From positions 1 through 41,928 of the forward strand of contig JAJLLM010000024.1 of assembly GCA_033837965.1 (NCBI GenBank): a DNA stretch of 41,928 nucleotides, written 5' to 3'. Positions 9,146 through 17,360 of this stretch are shown in pieces (position 1 is the first letter of the stretch; the number at the start of each line of letters is the position of its first letter). The position numbers and the translations under genes are program-made. The notes under the pieces were generated by a model that saw only the letters and a program-made list of their open reading frames with translations, did not search any database and was not told the origin of the DNA. Origin of the DNA: Pseudazoarcus pumilus_A (lineage in GTDB: Bacteria; Pseudomonadota; Gammaproteobacteria; Burkholderiales; Rhodocyclaceae).

Positions 9146-11278
9146 TCAGACCTTGAAGCCGGACACGGAACCCTTCAGTTCGACCGCGAGGTCTGCCAGT
9201 TCGCCGACCGATACCGCGGTTTGCTGCGTGCCGCGCGTAGTCTGGTCGGTAATCGCGAGAATGTCCTTCATGGTGCCGGCGACGCGGCCGGCGGTGGCCG
9301 CCTGTTCCTGGATGTCGCCGGAGATCTGCTCGATCAGCTCGGCCGTTTCGGTCGATACGCGTTCGATCTCGGCCAGCACCTGACCGGCGGCGTCGGACAG
9401 CTGGGCGCCCTCGACCACGTCGCGGGTGGCGGTTTCCATGGCCGCCACGGCATCCTTGGTGTCGGTCTGAATCGACTTCACGATCGAGGCGATCTGCTTG
9501 GTCGCCTCGGCGGAACGTTCCGCGAGGCGCTGCACTTCTTCCGCAACCACGGTGAAGCCGCGGCCTGCTTCGCCGGCCGACGCAGCTTGAATGGCAGCGT
9601 TGAGGGCCAGCACGTTGGTCTGTTCGGTAATGTCCGAGATCAGTTCCACGATCTCGCCGATCTCCTGCGAGGATTCGCCGAGGCGCTTGATCCGCTTGGA
9701 GGTCTCCTGGATTTGCTCGCGGATGTCGTTCATGCCGCGGATGGTGTCTTCCACCGCAGTCGTGCCTTTCTGGGCGGCGTCGCGCGATTGACGCGCAACC
9801 TGCGCGGACTGCAGCGCGCGCTCGGACGAATCGGTCATCGAGGCGGCCATGCGTTCGACGGTGGAGCCGACTTCCTCGATCTCCTGCGACTGACGCTGCG
9901 TGGCGTCGAGCAGCTCGCCCGAGATCTTCTGGGCGGATTCGGTCGCGGCCGTCACGCGCGTTGCGGCGTCGTTGATTCGACGCACCAGCACCGAGAGTTC
10001 TTCAATGGTGTAGTTCACCGAGTCGGCAATGGCGCCGGTGATGTCTTCCGACACCGTGGCGCGGATGGTGAGGTCACCGTCGGCGAGGTCACCCATCTCG
10101 TTCATCAGACGCAGAATGGCCTGCTGGGCGAGGTTGCGTTCGTCCTGCGCTTCCTGACTCTGGCGTTCGGCCTCAGCGCGGCGGCGCGTAAGGTCGGCGT
10201 TATAGGCCTTGACGATGACCGCAATGACGGCGAGGGCGGCCAGACTGGCGGCGATGATGCCGGCGATCAGCGGGTCGAAGCCGCGGTAGCTGCTGTCGAA
10301 GGCGGCCGAGACGTTGCGGGTGTCTTCGAGCAGCGCTGGGGAGGCGCGGAACATGCGCACACCGGTCTGCTTGGCCTGTGCGAGGTTCTGGATGTTGTCG
10401 TTGATGCGTCCGACCGCTGCCAGGGTTTCTTCCGCGTACCACTCGATGTCGCGCAGGCGTTGCTGCGAGGCCGGTTCGTTGGCGGACAGGCTGAGCAGTT
10501 CGGTCAGCGTGGTCTTGAAGTTGTCCGGGTCCTGGCCCATCTGGAAGGCCGCTTCCGGATCGATGGTCTCGCCCGCCAGCAGGGCGTTGGCGTTGAGGGC
10601 AATCCGCTGCGTGACGAGCACGGCGTTGTTGGCCAGCGAAATCTCGCGGATCGAGGAGTCGCCTTCCGTCTTGAGTCGCGCGATGGCTTGCGTCAGGTCG
10701 AACAGCAGCGGGTTGAAGGCGTTGATCATGGCCACTGAACGGTCGAGGGTGGCGATACTGTTCTCGCCCTCCAGCAGCCATTGCACGTCCTGCTCGATCG
10801 GTACCCAGCGTTCGGCCAGTGCGGCCAGTGCCGGCTGGACCGATTCCGGGCTGGCCGGCACGGTGCGGTCCTGCAGTTGTCCGCCGGTCCGCAGCGTCTG
10901 CAGCACGTCGGTGAAACGCTGCGAGGCGGCGCGCAGTTCGGTGAAGGCTTCACGGTCGCCCTGGATGCCGCGTTGTGCGGCCTTGGCAATCTGCTGCGAG
11001 AGTGTCTGCAGTTCACCCGACGCGGCAACGTAGAGCGTGGCAAAGGTCGATTGACGGTTCTGCAGGGTCAGCAGCACGGCAGCGGCGATGACCAGTATGG
11101 CGAAGAGGATGAAGTGATTCTTCATCCGCTCCGAGACCGGCCGCTCGTCCGGCGCTTCGGCGGGTTTGGCAGCTGCGCCCGGTTGCGGGGTGGTCTGGAG
11201 AATCGTCTCGTCGGACGAGTCGGCGTCTTTGTTCTTCTTCGCGCCGCCCAAGGAGAGTATTGAAAGATTGAGTCCCAT
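9146..11278 (-). CDS. pilJ: Methyl-accepting chemotaxis protein PilJ (type IV pilus)
   Basis: 710-residue inner-membrane chemoreceptor of the Pil-Chp array. Residues 1-54 are a cytoplasmic, charged leader, TM1 spans about 55-72, a periplasmic PilJ-type sensing region follows, and TM2 spans about 335-357. A HAMP-like segment precedes a long coiled-coil signalling domain whose hairpin tip NVLALNAAIQAASAGEAGRG is at roughly 560-580, the sequence that contacts CheW and CheA. There is no C-terminal pentapeptide for methyltransferase tethering (it ends GSVSGFKV). The gap to pilL is 13 bases and to pilI 45 bases; a GGAG lies 8 bases before the ATG. It should signal through PilI to PilL. Confidence 0.95.
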   Translation of the reverse strand: MGLNLSILSLGGAKKNKDADSSDETILQTTPQPGAAAKPAEAPDERPVSERMKNHFILFAILVIAAAVLLTLQNRQSTFATLYVAASGELQTLSQQIAKAAQRGIQGDREAFTELRAASQRFTDVLQTLRTGGQLQDRTVPASPESVQPALAALAERWVPIEQDVQWLLEGENSIATLDRSVAMINAFNPLLFDLTQAIARLKTEGDSSIREISLANNAVLVTQRIALNANALLAGETIDPEAAFQMGQDPDNFKTTLTELLSLSANEPASQQRLRDIEWYAEETLAAVGRINDNIQNLAQAKQTGVRMFRASPALLEDTRNVSAAFDSSYRGFDPLIAGIIAASLAALAVIAVIVKAYNADLTRRRAEAERQSQEAQDERNLAQQAILRLMNEMGDLADGDLTIRATVSEDITGAIADSVNYTIEELSVLVRRINDAATRVTAATESAQKISGELLDATQRQSQEIEEVGSTVERMAASMTDSSERALQSAQVARQSRDAAQKGTTAVEDTIRGMNDIREQIQETSKRIKRLGESSQEIGEIVELISDITEQTNVLALNAAIQAASAGEAGRGFTVVAEEVQRLAERSAEATKQIASIVKSIQTDTKDAVAAMETATRDVVEGAQLSDAAGQVLAEIERVSTETAELIEQISGDIQEQAATAGRVAGTMKDILAITDQTTRGTQQTAVSVGELADLAVELKGSVSGFKV

Positions 11279-11303
11279 TTTTGTGCTCCGCAGCGAGAAA
11301 GTT

Positions 11304-11320
11304 AACCGGTGTTGCCGGTT
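11304..11320. other. Small intercistronic hairpin between pilI and pilJ
   Basis: Perfect 6-bp inverted repeat AACCGG/CCGGTT with a 5-base loop in the 45-base pilI-pilJ gap, upstream of the pilJ ribosome-binding site. It could modulate relative expression of pilJ; no T tract follows. Confidence 0.4.
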
Positions 11321-11323
11321 TCC

Positions 11324-11839
11324 TCAGACTTCGATGACGCCGGCCTCAAGGAAGGCCGGGTTGCGTACCAGGGCGGCGATGTCGAGTTTCAGCCAACGGT
11401 GGCCCTGGACATCGCTGAGGACGGCCGCGACCCATGGTCGCGGATCGGATTCGTCCTCCGGCGTGAATTCTTCCGGGCTGCGCAGCCCGGAAGCACGTGA
11501 AAACAGCAGTGCCGTCCCGCTGCCATGGCGCGCGCCGATCAGCAGCACGCGCGCGCTGCCTCCGGTCGGGATGACGTCGCCGGCATGGAACAGCGAGAAA
11601 TCGACCACGCCGCACAGGCTGCCGCGGACGTTGACCAGGCCGCGGTACCAGTGCTGGGTCATCGGGACGTCGGCCAGCGGCGGGACCGGCAACACCTCGC
11701 CGGTGTCGGCAAGGTCGACCAGCCAGTTCTCGGTCGGGGTCTGCAGGCCGAGCAAGGTGCGGTGCTCGCCTTCGCGGGATTCCGCGAGGCGGCGGGCCAG
11801 GCTCTCCTGAAACTCGCGCAGGCTGACGCGACGGGCCAT
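11324..11839 (-). CDS. pilI: CheW-like adaptor PilI
   Basis: 171-residue CheW-domain protein coupling receptor PilJ to kinase PilL. It starts MARRVSLREFQESLARRLAE, typical of PilI. Within the CheW fold are WLVDLADTGEVLPVPPLADV, the strand YRGLVNVRGSLCGVVDFSLF containing the NVRG motif shared by CheW proteins, and ARVLLIGARHGSGTALLF. The stop of pilH lies four bases before the ATG, so the genes are surely co-transcribed. No second CheW gene (ChpC type) is present in the window. Confidence 0.92.
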   Translation of the reverse strand: MARRVSLREFQESLARRLAESREGEHRTLLGLQTPTENWLVDLADTGEVLPVPPLADVPMTQHWYRGLVNVRGSLCGVVDFSLFHAGDVIPTGGSARVLLIGARHGSGTALLFSRASGLRSPEEFTPEDESDPRPWVAAVLSDVQGHRWLKLDIAALVRNPAFLEAGVIEV

Positions 11840-11843
11840 GCGA

Positions 11844-12209
11844 TCAGCCCAGTCCCTTGATGCGGGCGAGCAACTCGGCGTGATCGAGCGGCTTCACCAG
11901 ATAGTCGTGCGCGCCCTGGCGCATGCCCCAGATCCGGTCGGTCTCCTGTCCCTTGGTGGTGCAGATGATGATCGGAATCGCACGCGTGGCTTCATCGCGC
12001 GAAATGGTGCGGGTGGCCTGATAGCCGTTCATGCCGGGCATGACCACGTCCATCAGGATCAGGTCGGGCATTTCTGCCTTGCTCTTGACGATGGCTTCTT
12101 CGCCGTTTTCGGCGATCACCACTTCAAAGCCGTTGGCGGTGAGTACTTCGTTCAGCGCGAAGCGTTCGGTCGGAGAGTCGTCGACGACGAGGATTTTCTT
12201 GATCGGCAT
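11844..12209 (-). CDS. pilH: Twitching motility response regulator PilH
   Basis: 121-residue single-domain CheY-like receiver. IKKILVVDDSPTERFAL carries the acidic pocket, the phospho-acceptor Asp lies in LILMDVVMPGMNGY, the Thr in IICTTKGQ, and the Lys in YLVKPLDHAEL. With no output domain it acts by protein interaction; in Pseudomonas PilH opposes PilG and may act as a phosphate sink. I take the ATG at 12209, preceded by GGGA at a suitable distance; a TTG at 12236 would overlap the pilG stop but adds only a non-conserved nonapeptide. Confidence 0.92.
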   Translation of the reverse strand: MPIKKILVVDDSPTERFALNEVLTANGFEVVIAENGEEAIVKSKAEMPDLILMDVVMPGMNGYQATRTISRDEATRAIPIIICTTKGQETDRIWGMRQGAHDYLVKPLDHAELLARIKGLG

Positions 12210-12232
12210 GTGCTGGGTCCCACTACTGGCGT

Positions 12233-12622
12233 TCAATCGGGTTGTTTCTGGCCGGCATGCTGAGCGACCGTCTTCAGCAGGCTGTCCTTGGTAAAGGGTT
12301 TGGTGAGGTACTCGTCGGAACCGGCCATGCGGCCGCGTGCGCGATCAAAAAGTCCGTCCTTGGAGGACAGCATGATCACCGGAGTCGATGCGAAGCGGTT
12401 GTTGCGTTTGATCAGGGAGCAGGTCTGATACCCGTCGAGGCGGGGCATCATGATGTCCATGAAGATGACGTCGGGATGGTGGTCGGCGATCTTGGCCAGT
12501 GCATCGAAGCCGTCTTCCGCCAGCACCACCTCGCAGCCGGCCTGACCGAGAAAGATCTCTGCGCTGCGGCGGATGGTGTTGCTGTCATCAATGACCATCA
12601 CCCGCAAACCGGTCAAATCCAT
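12233..12622 (-). CDS. pilG: Twitching motility response regulator PilG
   Basis: 129-residue stand-alone receiver, first gene of the Pil-Chp operon. LRVMVIDDSNTIRRSAEIFL is the near-invariant PilG start; the phospho-acceptor Asp is in VIFMDIMMPRLDGYQTC, followed by VIMLSSKDG and YLTKPFTKDSLL. In Pseudomonas phosphorylated PilG stimulates pilus extension and adenylate cyclase signalling; no cyaB is visible here. The start at 12622 is chosen because the receiver fold begins seven residues later; upstream in-frame sequence to 12721 is not conserved. A 23-base gap separates it from pilH. Confidence 0.93.
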   Translation of the reverse strand: MDLTGLRVMVIDDSNTIRRSAEIFLGQAGCEVVLAEDGFDALAKIADHHPDVIFMDIMMPRLDGYQTCSLIKRNNRFASTPVIMLSSKDGLFDRARGRMAGSDEYLTKPFTKDSLLKTVAQHAGQKQPD

Positions 12623-12692
12623 GAAAAAGTCCTCGTTGCTTCGGGCCCGGGCGTCATCCGGATCAGTGTGATGAAACCGGGGAATTGGCGGG

Positions 12693-12721
12693 ACTATGCT
12701 GCAGAAATGCGTCTGCCGCAA
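12693..12721 (-). promoter_or_regulatory. Candidate promoter of the pilGHIJ-pilL operon
   Basis: Reading leftward: TTGCGG (12716-12721), a 17-base spacer, then CATAGT (12693-12698), about 70 bases before the pilG ATG. It resembles a sigma-70 promoter with a weak -10. The rest of the 149-base gap between rubredoxin and pilG shows nothing else. Confidence 0.35.
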
Positions 12722-12771
12722 TGCCCCTTCATGCGCTGCGGCTTATTCGCAACGCGTATTTCCGGGTGGCC

Positions 12772-12951
12772 TCAGATCTCCACCATTTCAAAGTCTTCCT
12801 TGCGCGCCTGGCATTCCGGACAGGTCCAGTTCGGCGGAACGTCCTCCCAGCGCGTGCCGGGAGCGATGCCCTCGTCCGGCAGGCCGGCTTCCTCGTCGTA
12901 GATGAAGCCGCAGATCAGGCACATGTATTTCTTGTACTCGGGGTTGCTCAT
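12772..12951 (-). CDS. Rubredoxin
   Basis: 59-residue electron-transfer protein with one iron bound by four cysteines: Cys11 and Cys14 in MCLICGFIYDEEAG, Cys44 and Cys47 in NWTCPEC. The segment GIAPGTRWEDVPPNWTCPEC is the classical rubredoxin second half. Cytoplasmic; the partner is unknown, and no rubredoxin reductase, hydroxylase or hydrogenase lies nearby. In related genomes a rubredoxin gene often sits next to thiE-hemL, as here, divergently transcribed. Full length with no defect. I translated it directly from the reverse strand; it begins ATGAGCAACCCC. Confidence 0.93.
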   Translation of the reverse strand: MSNPEYKKYMCLICGFIYDEEAGLPDEGIAPGTRWEDVPPNWTCPECQARKEDFEMVEI

Positions 12952-13077
12952 CAGCCGGGGTGCTCCGTGAGGTTTGACGGTAGAATCCGGGCCATCTTAC
13001 CGCATTTTCCTGCCCCCGCCAGCGCACCCGGCTCCACGGAAAAGCGCCATTCTGCGCGGGGTTCGTGGAGTTTCCGC

Positions 13078-13701
13078 ATGACCGAAAAGCTCTCCCGGGG
13101 TCTCTACCTCGTGACCCCTGACTGCCGTGACACCGGCGAACTGCTGGCTTGCCTGCATGACGCGCTGGCGGGCCATCCGGCGATCGTCCAGTACCGCAAC
13201 AAGCTCGCCCCGGTCGAGGCCCGTCGCGAGCAGGCTGCTGCCGCGGCCGCCCTTGCACATGCCGCCGGCGCGCTCTTCATCGTCAATGACAGCGTCGAGT
13301 TGGCATTGGACGTCGGGGCCGACGGCGTGCATATCGGCCGTGACGACGGCGACATTGCCGCCGCACGCGCCGCCATCGGCCCCAATCGAATCCTTGGCGT
13401 GTCGTGTTACGACGATTGGGCTCGGGCCGAGCAGGCGGTGACGGCGGGTGCCGATTACATCGCCTTCGGCGCGATGTTCTCGTCCTCGGTCAAGCCCGAT
13501 GCGGTGCAGGCGCCGATCGAACTGGTACGCCGCGCCAAGGCGCAGTGGGGTGTGCCGGTGTGCTGCATCGGCGGCATCACGCTGGACAATGCGCCGCAGC
13601 TGGTCGAGGCCGGCGCTGACCTGCTGGCGGTGATCTCGGACGTCTTCAAGGCGCCCGATCCGGCGGCCCGCGCGGCCGCCATCCAGGCCCTGTATGACTG
13701 A
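13078..13701 (+). CDS. thiE: Thiamine-phosphate synthase ThiE
   Basis: 207-residue TIM-barrel enzyme joining HMP-pyrophosphate and thiazole phosphate to thiamine monophosphate. Recognisable elements are GLYLVTPD at the N-terminus, VQYRNK, LFIVNDSVELALDVGADGVH, YIAFGAMFSSSVKP and a phosphate-binding CIGGITLDNAPQLVEAGADL at the end. The usual TKP of the YxxxGxxxxTxTKP motif reads SSSVKP, a conservative variant. A GTGGAG sits 8 bases before the ATG at 13078; longer in-frame upstream sequence is the antisense of rubredoxin. It precedes hemL by 19 bases. No TPP riboswitch is visible here, unlike thiD-thiC in this window. Confidence 0.94.
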   Translation: MTEKLSRGLYLVTPDCRDTGELLACLHDALAGHPAIVQYRNKLAPVEARREQAAAAAALAHAAGALFIVNDSVELALDVGADGVHIGRDDGDIAAARAAIGPNRILGVSCYDDWARAEQAVTAGADYIAFGAMFSSSVKPDAVQAPIELVRRAKAQWGVPVCCIGGITLDNAPQLVEAGADLLAVISDVFKAPDPAARAAAIQALYD

Positions 13702-13720
13702 ACCCGAACACAGGATGAAC

Positions 13721-15001
13721 ATGAGCACGCGTAACCAGAGTCTTTTCGAGCGCGCCCAGCGCAGCATTCCCGGTGGGGTCAATTCGCCCGTGCGGGCTTT
13801 CCGCTCGGTCGGCGGCACGCCGCGTTTCCTTGAGCGTGCCGAGGGCGCCCGCGTGTGGGACGCCGACGGCAGGGAATACATTGACTATGTCGGCTCGTGG
13901 GGGCCGGCGATTGCCGGTCATGCCCACCCCGCCATCGTCGAGGCAGTGCGCGAGGCGGCCCTGCGCGGCCTGTCCTTCGGTGCGCCGACCGAGGGCGAGA
14001 TCGAGATGGCCGAGGCGATCTGCGCACGCCTGCCGTCGGTGGAAATGGTGCGTCTGGTCAGTTCCGGCACGGAAGCCACGATGAGCGCCATCCGGCTCGC
14101 GCGCGGCTTCACCGGGCGCGACGCCATCATCAAGTTCGAGGGCTGCTATCACGGCCACGCCGACAGCCTGCTGGTGAAGGCTGGTTCCGGTCTGCTGACC
14201 TTCGGTAACCCGTCCTCGGGCGGCGTGCCGGCAGATTTTGCCAAACACACCATCGTGCTCGACTTCAACGACCTCGACCAGGTGGCCGAGGTGTTCAAGG
14301 CGCGTGGTGACGAGATCGCCGCCATCATCGTCGAGCCTGTGGCCGGCAACATGAACCTGATCAAGCCGCAACCCGGCTTCCTCGAAGGGCTGCGCGCGCT
14401 GTGCACGCAATATGGTGCCGTGCTGATCTTCGACGAAGTGATGACCGGTTTCCGTGTCGGCCCGCAGGGGGTGCAGGGGCTGACCGGCGTCACGCCGGAC
14501 CTCACCACGCTGGGCAAGGTCATCGGTGGCGGCATGCCGGTGGGTGCCTTCGGCGGGCGGCGCGACATCATGCAGTGCATCGCGCCGCTCGGCAGCGTGT
14601 ACCAGGCCGGCACCCTGTCGGGCAGCCCGGTGGCGGTGGCGGCGGGACTGGCATCGCTGAAGATTCTCGGCGAGCCGGGTTTCTACGAGCGTTTGCAGGC
14701 CGGCACGCAGCGTCTGGTGAGCGGCCTGCAGGCGGCGGCCGATCAGGCCGGGGTGCGCTTCAAGGCGGATTCGGTGGGCGGCATGTTCGGCGTGTATTTC
14801 GCCGACGCCGTGCCGGCTTCCTTCGCCGAAGTCACGGCCTGCGACAAGGACGCCTTCAACCGCTTCTTCCACGCCATGCTGGAAGCCGGTCACTACTTCG
14901 CGCCGTCGGCCTTCGAGGCCGGCTTCGTGTCGATCGCGCACAGCGATGCCGACATCGATGCGACGGTGGCGCAGGCTGCCAGGGTGTTCGCCGGGATGTG
15001 A
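13721..15001 (+). CDS. hemL: Glutamate-1-semialdehyde 2,1-aminomutase
   Basis: 426 residues, the normal length. PLP enzyme of the C5 haem pathway converting glutamate semialdehyde to 5-aminolevulinate. The start of the fold SLFERAQRSIPGGVNSPVRA, the cofactor region LVSSGTEATMSAIRLARGFT and CYHGHADSLLVKAGSG are intact. The PLP-binding Lys266 is in TLGKVIGGGMPVGAFGG, within one residue of the E. coli position. The start at 13721 has the best match to family N-termini; ATGs at 13715 and 13694 (the latter overlapping the thiE stop) are alternatives. Probably co-transcribed with thiE. Confidence 0.95.
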   Translation: MSTRNQSLFERAQRSIPGGVNSPVRAFRSVGGTPRFLERAEGARVWDADGREYIDYVGSWGPAIAGHAHPAIVEAVREAALRGLSFGAPTEGEIEMAEAICARLPSVEMVRLVSSGTEATMSAIRLARGFTGRDAIIKFEGCYHGHADSLLVKAGSGLLTFGNPSSGGVPADFAKHTIVLDFNDLDQVAEVFKARGDEIAAIIVEPVAGNMNLIKPQPGFLEGLRALCTQYGAVLIFDEVMTGFRVGPQGVQGLTGVTPDLTTLGKVIGGGMPVGAFGGRRDIMQCIAPLGSVYQAGTLSGSPVAVAAGLASLKILGEPGFYERLQAGTQRLVSGLQAAADQAGVRFKADSVGGMFGVYFADAVPASFAEVTACDKDAFNRFFHAMLEAGHYFAPSAFEAGFVSIAHSDADIDATVAQAARVFAGM

Positions 15002-15013
15002 TTGCAGTCGCAG

Positions 15014-15044
15014 GCCGGATCAGCGCCGTAGGCGCGCATCCGGC
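15014..15044. repeat. REP-like imperfect palindrome after hemL
   Basis: GCCGGAT pairs with ATCCGGC, enclosing a CA/GC mismatch, then GCGCC/GGCGC around GTA. The outer arms match the style of enterobacterial REP elements. It lies 12 bases after the hemL stop between convergent genes hemL and mgtE and could serve as terminator or mRNA stabiliser. Only one copy is in the window. Confidence 0.5.
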
Positions 15045-15113
15045 AGCCGTGTCAGCTGCGCTTCGCTGATCTGACCTGCGAGCTGCGAGCCTTGAGCTTT
15101 CTGCTGGCGACGG

Positions 15114-16559
15114 TCAGAGCAGGAAGATGGTCGCCAGACCGAGGAAGATGAAGAAGCCGCCGGAGTCGGTCAGGCCGGTGATCATCACCGAGCCTCCCAG
15201 CGCCGGGTCCTTGCCCATGCGCATGCGCATCATCGGGATCACCACGCCGGCGCTGGCGGCGAGCAGCAGGTTGAGCGTCATCGCGCTGGTCATCACCGCG
15301 CCGAGCTGCCAGCTGCCGTAGAGCCACCAGGCCATGCCGCCGAGCAGGCCGCCCCACACCACGCCGTTGAACAGCGCCACGCCGACTTCCTTGCGCAGCA
15401 GGCGGCGCATGGCGCTTTGCTCGACCTGGCCCATGGCGATGGCGCGCACGATCATGGTGATGGTCTGGTTGCCCGAGTTGCCGCCGATGCCGGCAATGAT
15501 CGGCATCAGTGCGGCGAGCGCGACGAGCTTCTCGATCGAGCCCTCGAACAGGCCGATCACGCGCGAGGCAAGAATCGCCGTGGCCATGTTGATGGCCAGC
15601 CAGGCCCAGCGGTTCTTCACCGAGTCCCATACCGAGGCGAAGATGTCTTCCTCCTCGCGCAGACCGGCGTTGCTGAGGATTTCCTGCTCGGATTCCTCGC
15701 GGATGTAGTCCACCACGTCGGCCACGGTGAGGCGGCCGATGACGCGTTTTTCCGAATCCACTACCGGCGCCGAGACCAGGTCGTAGCGCTCGAAGGCCTG
15801 GGCGGCCTCGCCGGCGTCGTCCTCGGGCATGAAGCTGATCACCGGCTCGGTGCCCATGACCTCGGAAACCTCCATTTCCGGGTCGTGGATGAGCAGGTTT
15901 TCCAGCGTCAGGATGCCGCGCAGGTGATCGTCGCGGTCGACCACGAAGAGCTTGTCGGTGTGATCCGGCAGCTCCTCGAAGCGGCGCAGGTAGCGCAGCA
16001 CCACTTCCAGCGAGACGTCCTCGCGCACCGTCACCATGTCGAAGTCCATCAGCGCGCCGACGGTGTCCTCGGGGTAGGACATGGCCGCGCGCAGCTGCTC
16101 GCGCCCCTCGGTGTCGAGCGACTGATAGACGTCCTGGATGACTTCCGGCGGCAGGTCGGGCGCGAGGTCGGCGAGTTCGTCCGCATCCAGACTCTCGGCC
16201 GCGGCCTTGAGCTCTTCCGAGTCCATGGTCTCGATCAGCGACTCGCGCACCGCGTCCGAGACTTCCAGCAGGATCTCGCCGTCACGCTCGGCCTTGACCA
16301 GGTTCCACACGAACAGGCGGTCTTCCAGCGGCAGGGCTTCGAGCACGAAGGCGATGTCGGCCGGGTGCATGCCTTCGAGCAGGTCCTGCAGCTCGCCCAG
16401 ATGCTGACGGTGGATCAGTCCCTCGACGATGTCCTGTCGCGCCATGTCCTGCCGGTGCACCAGATTCTCGACCAGACGATGGCGCGCGAGCAGCTCCTGC
16501 ACCGCGCGCAGATGCTGCTGGACGTCGTCGGGGGAGTGCTGTTGTTCTTCAGCGGACAT
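15114..16559 (-). CDS. mgtE: Magnesium transporter MgtE
   Basis: 481 residues, the usual length. Gated Mg2+ channel of the inner membrane. The cytoplasmic N domain with superhelical repeats (to about residue 165) precedes a CBS pair: the first near AMSYPEDTVGALMDFDMVTV, the second near MGTEPVISFMPEDDAGEAAQ and IGRLTVADVVDYI. A connecting helix leads to five hydrophobic segments from about 320; PIIAGIGGNSGNQTITMIVR is the conserved pore helix and LTDSGGFFIFLGLATIFLL the C-terminus. Acidic residues of the N and CBS domains, which sense Mg2+ in Thermus MgtE, are abundant. Monocistronic; convergent with hemL. A TAAAAT at 16608-16613 (reading leftward) may be its -10. Confidence 0.94.
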   Translation of the reverse strand: MSAEEQQHSPDDVQQHLRAVQELLARHRLVENLVHRQDMARQDIVEGLIHRQHLGELQDLLEGMHPADIAFVLEALPLEDRLFVWNLVKAERDGEILLEVSDAVRESLIETMDSEELKAAAESLDADELADLAPDLPPEVIQDVYQSLDTEGREQLRAAMSYPEDTVGALMDFDMVTVREDVSLEVVLRYLRRFEELPDHTDKLFVVDRDDHLRGILTLENLLIHDPEMEVSEVMGTEPVISFMPEDDAGEAAQAFERYDLVSAPVVDSEKRVIGRLTVADVVDYIREESEQEILSNAGLREEEDIFASVWDSVKNRWAWLAINMATAILASRVIGLFEGSIEKLVALAALMPIIAGIGGNSGNQTITMIVRAIAMGQVEQSAMRRLLRKEVGVALFNGVVWGGLLGGMAWWLYGSWQLGAVMTSAMTLNLLLAASAGVVIPMMRMRMGKDPALGGSVMITGLTDSGGFFIFLGLATIFLL

Positions 16560-16664
16560 GAAGGTCTCGGCGCGGGCTGGAGTGCGTGGAACGTGCTTGC
16601 CGCGCAGATTTTACGGGCTTGTGCGCCATGACGCGAACCCAGTTTGTGCCCGCTGCAGCGCGTC

Positions 16665-17360
16665 TCAGTCCGGGATGCGGGTGTACATCATGCGCCCCCG
16701 CACGCTCTCGGCGATGGCGGCCAGACGCGGGCCGAAGGCGTCGGCGTAGTGACGGGGATTGGGCAGCATGACCGCCATCTGGGTGCCTTCCACCGGCCCC
16801 AGGCGGTCGGCGGAAATGCCGTAGTGATGACGTGCGGCGGCTTCCGCGCCGAAGATGCCGTCGCCCCATTCGACGACGTTGAGATACACCTCGAGGATGC
16901 GTCGCTTGCTCCAGGTGGCCTCGATCATCACCGTGATGACGGCCTCCTGCGCCTTGCGCACATAGCTGCGGCTGGGCGACAGGAACAGGTTCTTGGCCAG
17001 TTGCTGCGTGATCGTGGAGCCGCCCGCAGCGCGTGCGCCGCGCGCGCGGTTGCGCTCGATGGCGCGCTGGATGCCGCTCCAGTCGAAGCCGTAATGGTCC
17101 ATGAAGGCGTCGTCCTCGGCAGCCACCACGGCGCGCTTGAGGTGGGTCGAGATGCGCTCGTAGGGCACCCAGCGATGATCCAGTCGGGCGCGCGGATCAC
17201 GCGCGCGCAGTTCGTCGAGGCGAATCTGCATGAAGCTGGTCATGGCCGGATCGTGACTGCGCCACCACAGCACATGCGCCAGAAACCAGCCCTGCACCAG
17301 CGCGAAGGCGAGTAGCACGGCGCCCAGCGTCAGCGCCAGGCGGCGCAGGCCGCGTCTCAT
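16665..17360 (-). CDS. mtgA: Monofunctional peptidoglycan glycosyltransferase MtgA
   Basis: 231 residues. GT51 enzyme polymerising lipid II glycan strands in the periplasm, anchored by one N-terminal TM helix (about residues 9-30). Motif 1 EDDAFMDHYGFDW carries the catalytic Glu82; motif 2 GGSTITQQLAKNLFLSPSRS begins at 113; then RKAQEAVITVMIEATWSKRR and ILEVYLNVVEWGDGIFGAEA. There is no transpeptidase domain, which separates it from class A PBPs. Its ATG overlaps the aroE stop in an ATGA, so it is coupled to aroE as in many betaproteobacteria. Last gene of the operon; no clear terminator follows. Confidence 0.95.
   Translation of the reverse strand: MRRGLRRLALTLGAVLLAFALVQGWFLAHVLWWRSHDPAMTSFMQIRLDELRARDPRARLDHRWVPYERISTHLKRAVVAAEDDAFMDHYGFDWSGIQRAIERNRARGARAAGGSTITQQLAKNLFLSPSRSYVRKAQEAVITVMIEATWSKRRILEVYLNVVEWGDGIFGAEAAARHHYGISADRLGPVEGTQMAVMLPNPRHYADAFGPRLAAIAESVRGRMMYTRIPD

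Noticed and set aside
6328..9156. Long open frame on the plus strand (about 940 codons) opposite pilL
   Set aside because: Antisense shadow of a GC-rich coding sequence; no recognisable motif, whereas the minus strand encodes clear CheA domains throughout.
12210..12236. TTG start for pilH overlapping the pilG stop
   Set aside because: The added nonapeptide is outside the receiver fold, and the ATG at 12209 has a better-placed ribosome-binding site.
13694..13720. hemL start overlapping the thiE stop (ATGACTGA)
   Set aside because: It would add nine residues not typical of HemL; the ATG at 13721 gives the normal length, though coupling from 13694 cannot be excluded.
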